Below, one piece after another: positions 34,467 through 38,720 of a DNA stretch of 38,720 nt. The translations under genes were made by a program, and so were the position numbers. The DNA comes from Clostridia bacterium (GTDB lineage Bacteria > Bacillota > Clostridia > UMGS1810), in the NCBI GenBank assembly GCA_017397885.1, contig JAFQHQ010000177.1:1-38720 (forward strand), in the 5' to 3' direction. The notes beneath the pieces were generated by a model that was not told the DNA's origin, ran no database searches, and saw only the letters and a program-made list of their open reading frames with translations. How positions within the stretch are numbered: position 1 is the first letter of the stretch; the number at the start of each line of letters is the position of its first letter.

Positions 34467-35021
34467 CTAAAAGCTATCTTCATCAAACAAGTTACTGCCG
34501 GCATTGGAACTCACTACTGATTTTTTTGCCATAAAAAACAAAATTATCACCGAACCCACAAGTGGTATAAAATTCAGCAACACAAATACAGGCTTATAGC
34601 CTGCATCGCGAAGTCTGCGAATCATGAGTGGCAGCCTTGCAACAAAAGCAACCAAAGTATATATGCTGAAGATATTATAAATAATGCTAAACAAGTCGAC
34701 ATATGTCTCATAATTGTCAGGTTTCAGAAAAGCCATACGGTCAATTATGATTAAAAGCGAAATCAAAATAACCTGAACAACAGAATCGACAAGATAAGCG
34801 TACCAAAACTCTTTACGAGTACTTTTGGAGGTGTAGTCTCCAAACCGTTTAAACATATTGAAATACGCCGAAAATACACCGGTTTTTTTCGAACTGCCTG
34901 ACACATTCGAATGTGAGTCAGATTCTAAAATATTGAGATCCGAACCGCAATTAATGCATACAAGCAAATCTGAACCGTTGTAAATTCGTCCGCACCGTGG
35001 ACATTTTTTATTATTTTCCAT
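34467..35021 (-). CDS. Zinc-ribbon / DUF805 membrane protein
   Basis: A 184-residue protein. The N-terminus is a zinc ribbon with two CxxC pairs (CPRCGRIY and CINCGSDL). A Ser/Lys linker leads to a DUF805-type membrane domain that begins with the family's FGDYTSKSTRKEFWYAY and has three or four hydrophobic helices; RRLRDAGYKP is characteristic. The family is small and widespread in bacteria, with no firm function. The ATG at 35021 has AAAGAGGG upstream, and the longer open frame crosses the promoter at 35069-35097. Confidence 0.88.
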   Translation of the reverse strand: MENNKKCPRCGRIYNGSDLLVCINCGSDLNILESDSHSNVSGSSKKTGVFSAYFNMFKRFGDYTSKSTRKEFWYAYLVDSVVQVILISLLIIIDRMAFLKPDNYETYVDLFSIIYNIFSIYTLVAFVARLPLMIRRLRDAGYKPVFVLLNFIPLVGSVIILFFMAKKSVVSSNAGSNLFDEDSF

Positions 35022-35068
35022 TTGAATACCCTCTTTACAGCGAGAAATACTGAATATGTTACTATAAT

Positions 35069-35097
35069 ATTTTAACACATACGGGGCAATGTGTCAA
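35069..35097 (-). promoter_or_regulatory. Promoter of the zinc-ribbon/DUF805 gene
   Basis: On the minus strand TTGACA (plus 35092-35097) and TAAAAT (plus 35069-35074) are spaced by 17 bases. Confidence 0.8.
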
Positions 35098-35101
35098 ACA
35101 A

Positions 35102-35284
35102 TCATTCATATTTCTTCATCTGTTCATTGTAGAATTTGCAAATTTTGAAATTCCATGTACAGCAATGAGTGGCAAGCCACACATTTTTATCGCGGGGATA
35201 ATCAAACTCGAAGCGTCTGTTTTCACAGTTCAAAGCACCTCTTTCCTGCGACTCATAAAAGGGACAAAGGGGATAATTAATCAT
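35102..35284 (-). CDS. Small Cys-rich phage-type protein
   Basis: A 60-residue protein (MINYPLCPFYESQERGALN...) with six cysteines and a histidine, spaced so as to suggest a zinc-binding fold (CPFY, NCEN, HCCTWNFKIC). Small proteins with this layout (cysteines plus a CxxWxxKxC-like end) are common next to regulatory genes of Clostridia prophages, but I know no defined function. It starts 15 bases after the next Cys-rich gene's stop, with a GGTGGG site, and belongs to the same minus-strand operon. Confidence 0.6.
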   Translation of the reverse strand: MINYPLCPFYESQERGALNCENRRFEFDYPRDKNVWLATHCCTWNFKICKFYNEQMKKYE

Positions 35285-35299
35285 TTCACCCACCGTATG

Positions 35300-35641
35300 T
35301 CAAAGCTTATTTACGGCTACATACACACCGTAGGAAAGCCCTGCCCTTCTGCTTCTTCTTTCGATTTCTGATGTGGAATTCTTTGCTTTTTTGCGGATGT
35401 TTTGCCTGCGCAGCAAAGATAACGCTTCAACAAAACTGCCCCTGCAAGAGCATGAACAAAATTTAGTCCTATATTCGGATGGTCTGAACTTTCCGGCACA
35501 CCATTGACACAAATGAAACTTATTAATCTTTTGTTTTTTCTTCACAAGATATTTTGCACATCTTTTTGTACAAAATACTTTCGCGTTCTTTTGTGTAATA
35601 AAAGTCTTTTTACAATTAGGACAAATTCTCTTTACTCCCAT
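35300..35641 (-). CDS. Cys-rich zinc-finger phage-type protein
   Basis: A 113-residue protein from the ATG at 35641, preceded by AAAGGAGG. The N-terminal half contains two zinc-finger-like modules (CPNCKKTFITQKNAKVFC with CTKRC; then CQWCAGKF and FCSCSC). The C-terminal third (RRSRRAGLSYGVYVA) resembles the REAG-LSYG-YVA motif found in many small phage and plasmid proteins. It could bind nucleic acid; no function is known to me. It is divergent from the S24 repressor and likely the repressor's target. Confidence 0.65.
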   Translation of the reverse strand: MGVKRICPNCKKTFITQKNAKVFCTKRCAKYLVKKKQKINKFHLCQWCAGKFRPSEYRTKFCSCSCRGSFVEALSLLRRQNIRKKAKNSTSEIERRSRRAGLSYGVYVAVNKL

Positions 35642-35745
35642 TTTTCCTCCTTTATATATTTGACTCGATAACACATCCCACAACATACATAAACATGGAA
35701 AGCATTATTAAAGCCCTATCACTTTTGAATAAACAGTTAATTTTT

Positions 35746-35761
35746 TGTTTCACATGAAACA
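35746..35761. promoter_or_regulatory. parS-like palindrome TGTTTCACATGAAACA
   Basis: Fifteen of sixteen bases match the ParB-binding consensus TGTTTCACGTGAAACA; the central G is an A. It lies between the Cys-rich operon and the S24 repressor. It could be a parS site or an operator for the repressor that resembles one. Confidence 0.45.
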
Positions 35762-35818
35762 CATCCTTTCGTGTACACACAATGCCTCGATAAACAATGT
35801 TTCGTTATCGACACATTT

Positions 35819-35847
35819 ATGTTAACACATTTTTGTGTCTTTGTCAA
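35819..35847 (-). promoter_or_regulatory. Promoter of the small Cys-rich operon
   Basis: On the minus strand TTGACA (plus 35842-35847) and TAACAT (plus 35819-35824) are 17 bases apart. Repeated TGTGT/ACACA half-sites surround it and could be repressor sites. Confidence 0.65.
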
Positions 35848-35866
35848 CACATTTTTTAAAAAAGTA

Positions 35867-35895
35867 TTGATTTTTATGTTATAATGTGTTATTAT
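35867..35895 (+). promoter_or_regulatory. Promoter of the S24 repressor
   Basis: TTGATT (35867-35872) and TATTAT (35890-35895) are 17 bases apart. It is divergent from the Cys-rich operon promoter about 20 bases away, which is a typical lysogeny-switch layout. Confidence 0.55.
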
Positions 35896-35925
35896 AGTTA
35901 CATAACGAAAGAAAGGAGTGGTCAA

Positions 35926-36564
35926 GTGGCTACTTTGGGCGACAAAATCAAAGAATTGAGAAAACAAAACGGTTACACCCAAAACGAATTCATAACACTG
36001 CTTAAAGAACGCTTTGGTCTTAAAGCTGACAGAGTTATGCTCAGCAAATGGGAATGTTCCAAACAAACCCCTCACATAGATACACTTAAATGCATTGCCG
36101 AAGCCTTTGGTGTTTCTCTTGATTATTTAAACGGCATGGAATCCAAACCCAACCTTCGTCTTAAAAACATTTCACAGGCAAAAGAGGCTCAAATTCCAAT
36201 GTACGGGAAAATTGCCTGTGGCTCACCTATTGAGTGTAATCTGGATTTTGATATTGAAACCATAAGCGGTGATCATGTTGACGGCGATTTTTGCGTTATT
36301 GCCCGTGGTGACAGCATGATAAATGCCCGCATTTTTGATGGGGATGTTATTACAGTGCGTCGGCAAAATGTTGTCGACAACGGTGAAATTGCCGCCGTTG
36401 CGATTGGCGACGAAGCAACCCTTAAGCGAGTGTATTATATTGAAAACGGAATTATGCTTGTTGCCGAAAATCCTGCATACAAACCCATGATTTTTGTTGG
36501 CGAAGACTGCGCCAATGTTGTTATTCTCGGCAAAGCCGTTTCCATGCACACAATGCTAAACTGA
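35926..36564 (+). CDS. XRE-type, S24/LexA-like self-cleaving prophage repressor
   Basis: A 212-residue CI-like repressor from the GTG at 35926, which has AAAGGAGTGG upstream. The N-terminal helix-turn-helix domain (about 5-70) is XRE type (IKELRKQNGYTQNEF, MLSKWECSKQTPHIDTLKCIAEAFG). The C-terminal S24 peptidase domain has the nucleophile Ser in RGDSMINARIFDGD and the base Lys in ATLKRVYY. The cleavage-site region YGKIACGSP has Cys-Gly where LexA has Ala-Gly. RecA-stimulated self-cleavage is expected by family, linking induction to DNA damage. A terminator follows. Confidence 0.9.
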   Translation: MATLGDKIKELRKQNGYTQNEFITLLKERFGLKADRVMLSKWECSKQTPHIDTLKCIAEAFGVSLDYLNGMESKPNLRLKNISQAKEAQIPMYGKIACGSPIECNLDFDIETISGDHVDGDFCVIARGDSMINARIFDGDVITVRRQNVVDNGEIAAVAIGDEATLKRVYYIENGIMLVAENPAYKPMIFVGEDCANVVILGKAVSMHTMLN

Positions 36565-36602
36565 CGGCTCTGAAATTTGCCAAAACGGCTTTTTTCATCT
36601 CA

Positions 36603-36645
36603 AACACCCTCAAAACACTTGTGACACAGTTGTTTTGAGGGTGTT
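36603..36645 (+). terminator. Terminator after the repressor gene
   Basis: AACACCCTCAAAACA (36603-36617) and TGTTTTGAGGGTGTT (36631-36645) form a perfect 15-bp stem, followed by CGTTTTTTG. Confidence 0.92.
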
Positions 36646-36716
36646 CGTTTTTTGAATTCAAGCAAAGATTTTTTTGGTTTTTTGTGATATTATTAAATGT
36701 GGAAAGGAGACAAACT

Positions 36717-37199
36717 ATGCATAATTTTAACCTTGAGAAAACAGAAAACAATCAATATAATCACGACAAGCAATTGTCTTCTAAATCGGAATTTGACACA
36801 CGAACCGAAAAAATCCTTGAGCTCAGCGACAGAATGCTTGAAAAAATAAGCCGCGCAATAGATGAAATTGATATGTGTGTTACAAAAGATAAAAAACGAA
36901 CAAAAAAAGTGGAATATGACAGTGAATTGAAAAAGCCAATAAAGGAAACCTACACCGAAAAAGAAACTGTTCGCAGCGAAAAAACAACCGTTGATACTGC
37001 CTCTCTTAAACAACTTGTTTCAACACTGAAGGACATCAAAGACATTCAATCCGGAATATATTCTTCAACTGACGGAAGTGATGAAAATGAGAACGGAGTT
37101 ATTTTAATTTCGGAAATACTAAACATGGAGGATGAAAATGAAAACCATATGGACACCGCAAAAAAAGCAGGCAATTTTTCAGTCTCGTCCCGAATATGA
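36717..37199 (+). CDS. Putative phage terminase small subunit
   Basis: A 160-residue charged, helical protein. The Shine-Dalgarno AAAGGAG precedes the ATG at 36717. The conserved piece SLKQLVSTLKDIKDIQ (about residues 101-116) resembles one found in small terminase-position proteins of Clostridia siphophages. The first third holds the acidic/basic coiled-coil-like MLEKISRAIDEIDM. Its 3' end overlaps the large terminase gene by 62 bases, so the two are coupled. The assignment rests on position and this motif; no DNA-binding domain is obvious. Confidence 0.6.
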   Translation: MHNFNLEKTENNQYNHDKQLSSKSEFDTRTEKILELSDRMLEKISRAIDEIDMCVTKDKKRTKKVEYDSELKKPIKETYTEKETVRSEKTTVDTASLKQLVSTLKDIKDIQSGIYSSTDGSDENENGVILISEILNMEDENENHMDTAKKAGNFSVSSRI

Positions 37200-38577
37200 A
37201 GCCCTTTACGGCGGAGCAGCAGGAGGCGGAAAATCCGATGCACTTCTTACCGAAGCTCTGAGGCAAGTTCACATCGGTCACTATAAAGCACTTATTCTAA
37301 GAAAGACATATCCTCAACTTTCCGAACTCATCGACAGAAGCCGCGAGCTCTACACCGCCGCTTTTCCCGATGCGATTTTCAATGAAACCAAACATTTGTG
37401 GAAATTTCGCTCGGGTGCAAAAATATATTTTGGTGCAATGCAACACACTTCCGACAGAATCAACTATCAGGGAAAGCGCTATGATTTTATTGCATTTGAT
37501 GAACTTACCCATTTTACGTGGGATGAGTATTCTTACATGTTTTCAAGAAACCGACCGTCAGGCAGCGGAACAAGAGTGTACATCCGTTCCACAACAAACC
37601 CCGGCGGTATAGGCCACAGTTGGGTAAAAGACAGATTTATAACCGCAGCCCCACCACTCACTCCAATCTACAGCAAAATGAATGTAATATCACCGGATGG
37701 CGAATTGACAGAAGTTACAAGAGACAGAATTTTTGTTCCCTCAACTGTTTTTGATAATGAAAAACTCCTTAAAAACGACCCCGGATACATTGCCAACTTG
37801 TCAATGCTTCCCCACAAAGAAAAACAGGCACTCCTCTATGGTGACTGGGACAGTTTTTCCGGGCAGGTTTTTTCGGAATGGAAAAACGATCCGGCACACT
37901 ATGCCGACAGAAAATTTACCCATGTTATAGACCCGTTTGAAATTCCGAAAACATGGAGAATTTTCCGCGGTTTCGACTTTGGTTATTCTAAACCCTATGC
38001 TGTTGAATGGATTGCCGCAGACTTTGACGGAAGGGCATATGTCATCGCCGAGCTTTACGGATGCACCGATTCACCGGATACCGGCATAAAAGATACTCCC
38101 GCACGCATAGCACAAAAGATTCGTGAGCTTGAAAGCTCGCACCCAAATCTTTCGGGAAGAAAAATCAGAGGAATTGCCGATCCTGCCATATCAAAGGCAG
38201 AAACAGGTCAGTCCATTGCCGATATGATGGCAAAAGAAGGTGTCTTCTTTGACTTTGGAGATCATCAAAGACTACCCGGGAAAATGCAGTTTCACTACCG
38301 CCTTGCATTTGACAAAGCAGGAATACCCATGATGTATGTTTTTAACACATGCCGACACTTTATCAGAACCGTCCCTAATCTTACATATGATGATTCTAAT
38401 GTTGAAGACATCAACACAAAATCTGAAGATCACATATATGACTGTGTCAGATATGTTCTCATGGCAAATCCAATTTCTCCTCGCCAAAACATTACAAACA
38501 TAAATAACCCGGGAGACGATCCCCTGAATATGCATGCAAACGCAAAACTTGGTCCGTATAATTTTTATACGATATAA
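37138..38577 (+). CDS. terL: Phage terminase large subunit
   Basis: A 479-residue DNA-packaging motor and nuclease, of normal length. The ATPase half has Walker A GGAAGGGKSD (about residues 21-30) and Walker B YDFIAFDELTHF (about 113-124), then a coupling-type TTNPGG. The nuclease half has acidic residues in RGFDFGYSKPY, GIADPAI and DHIYDCVRY, as in RNase H-fold terminases (Terminase_6 type). The start at 37138 (MKTIW) follows GGAGG; a start two codons earlier is possible. Only 2 bases separate its stop codon from a perfect 21-bp hairpin, so no portal gene follows immediately. Confidence 0.93.
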   Translation: MKTIWTPQKKQAIFQSRPEYEALYGGAAGGGKSDALLTEALRQVHIGHYKALILRKTYPQLSELIDRSRELYTAAFPDAIFNETKHLWKFRSGAKIYFGAMQHTSDRINYQGKRYDFIAFDELTHFTWDEYSYMFSRNRPSGSGTRVYIRSTTNPGGIGHSWVKDRFITAAPPLTPIYSKMNVISPDGELTEVTRDRIFVPSTVFDNEKLLKNDPGYIANLSMLPHKEKQALLYGDWDSFSGQVFSEWKNDPAHYADRKFTHVIDPFEIPKTWRIFRGFDFGYSKPYAVEWIAADFDGRAYVIAELYGCTDSPDTGIKDTPARIAQKIRELESSHPNLSGRKIRGIADPAISKAETGQSIADMMAKEGVFFDFGDHQRLPGKMQFHYRLAFDKAGIPMMYVFNTCRHFIRTVPNLTYDDSNVEDINTKSEDHIYDCVRYVLMANPISPRQNITNINNPGDDPLNMHANAKLGPYNFYTI

Positions 38578-38579
38578 CA

Positions 38580-38635
38580 AAACGGGACTGTAAATTAATT
38601 CAGCAAATTCAGCAAATTAATTTACAGTCCCGTTT
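38580..38635. repeat. Perfect 21-bp inverted repeat after terL
   Basis: Arms at 38580-38600 and 38615-38635 are exact complements with a 14-base loop. On the minus strand it is followed by TTTTG, so it could end a gene coming from the right. There is no T-run on the plus strand. The loop region includes a short direct repeat (AAATTCAGC). It may be the tip of an insertion element or an interspersed repeat. Confidence 0.75.
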
Positions 38636-38672
38636 GGGGAATAGGAAAAAAGATTCAGAATTGTCAAATCGA

Positions 38673-38703
38673 ACTCAAAGCAAGGCAGAGCCTTGCTTTG
38701 AGT
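38673..38703. repeat. Perfect 14-bp hairpin near the right edge
   Basis: ACTCAAAGCAAGGC (38673-38686) and GCCTTGCTTTGAGT (38690-38703) pair exactly around a 3-base loop. No gene can be placed around it. Together with the preceding hairpin it looks like a repetitive, REP- or MITE-like intergenic element. Confidence 0.65.
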
Positions 38704-38720
38704 GGTAACCCGAAGCTGTA

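Noticed and set aside
35737-36075. Minus-strand ORF of 112 codons opposite the S24 repressor
   Set aside because: It spans the divergent promoters and the parS-like site, has no ribosome binding site and reads as low-complexity Phe-rich sequence.
1-38720. CRISPR arrays, tRNA genes and insertion-sequence transposases
   Set aside because: Reading through by eye, no regular repeat-spacer pattern, tRNA-like block or transposase ORF was found. A tRNAscan or Rfam scan would be needed to exclude short RNAs.

Overview
The window looks like chromosomal DNA from a low-to-mid GC Firmicute of the class Clostridia. Shine-Dalgarno sites are strong (AGGAGG-like), many promoters are near-consensus TTGACA-17-TATAAT, and the gene set is Firmicute-like: RecD2 helicase, ComF, an SLH-anchored VWA protein, a YqhQ/DUF1385-PrmC pair and a class A PBP. 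I cannot name a genus.

Layout. 1-293: tandem promoters and a leader, reading left out of the window, that look like the start of an rRNA operon (the rRNA itself is not in view). 327-5245: recD2-comF-ABC-F operon on the minus strand. 5251-8127: a secreted SLH/VWA protein and a small secreted protein. 8128-9035: no intact gene, but a promoter followed at once by a terminator hairpin (minus) and a promoter-to-terminator unit carrying a broken Lys-rich ORF (plus). 9036-15351: metabolic genes with two AraC regulators (aldolase-family protein, glutamine synthetase, aldo/keto reductase, SDR).

15381-26503: an eight-gene minus-strand defence operon, about 11 kb, apparently driven by one promoter. The order is AbiEi-like antitoxin, AbiEii toxin, HsdM, HsdS, a receiver-domain protein, a Cys-rich histidine-kinase-like protein, HsdR and a YgjP-type metallopeptidase. 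All junctions overlap or are under 50 bases. The kinase/receiver pair between hsdS and hsdR, inside a soluble type I restriction-modification operon, is the most unusual feature here. It suggests phosphorelay control of restriction or an additional abortive branch. The pair is also visibly A+T-richer than the housekeeping genes. The AbiEi promoter carries an inverted repeat around its -10 box, so the antitoxin may autoregulate the whole island.

26532-34303: housekeeping genes (rdgB, galK, a membrane-anchored protein, yqhQ-type, prmC, class A PBP). 34467-35021: a zinc-ribbon/DUF805 membrane protein. 35102-38577: a prophage-like segment with two small Cys-rich proteins, a self-cleaving XRE/S24 repressor and two terminase genes, followed directly by two long perfect hairpins. 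A near-perfect parS-like palindrome sits in the divergent control region of this segment.

All functions are read from motifs and context; no database search was run. Unless stated, start codons were chosen by ribosome binding site and promoter position.
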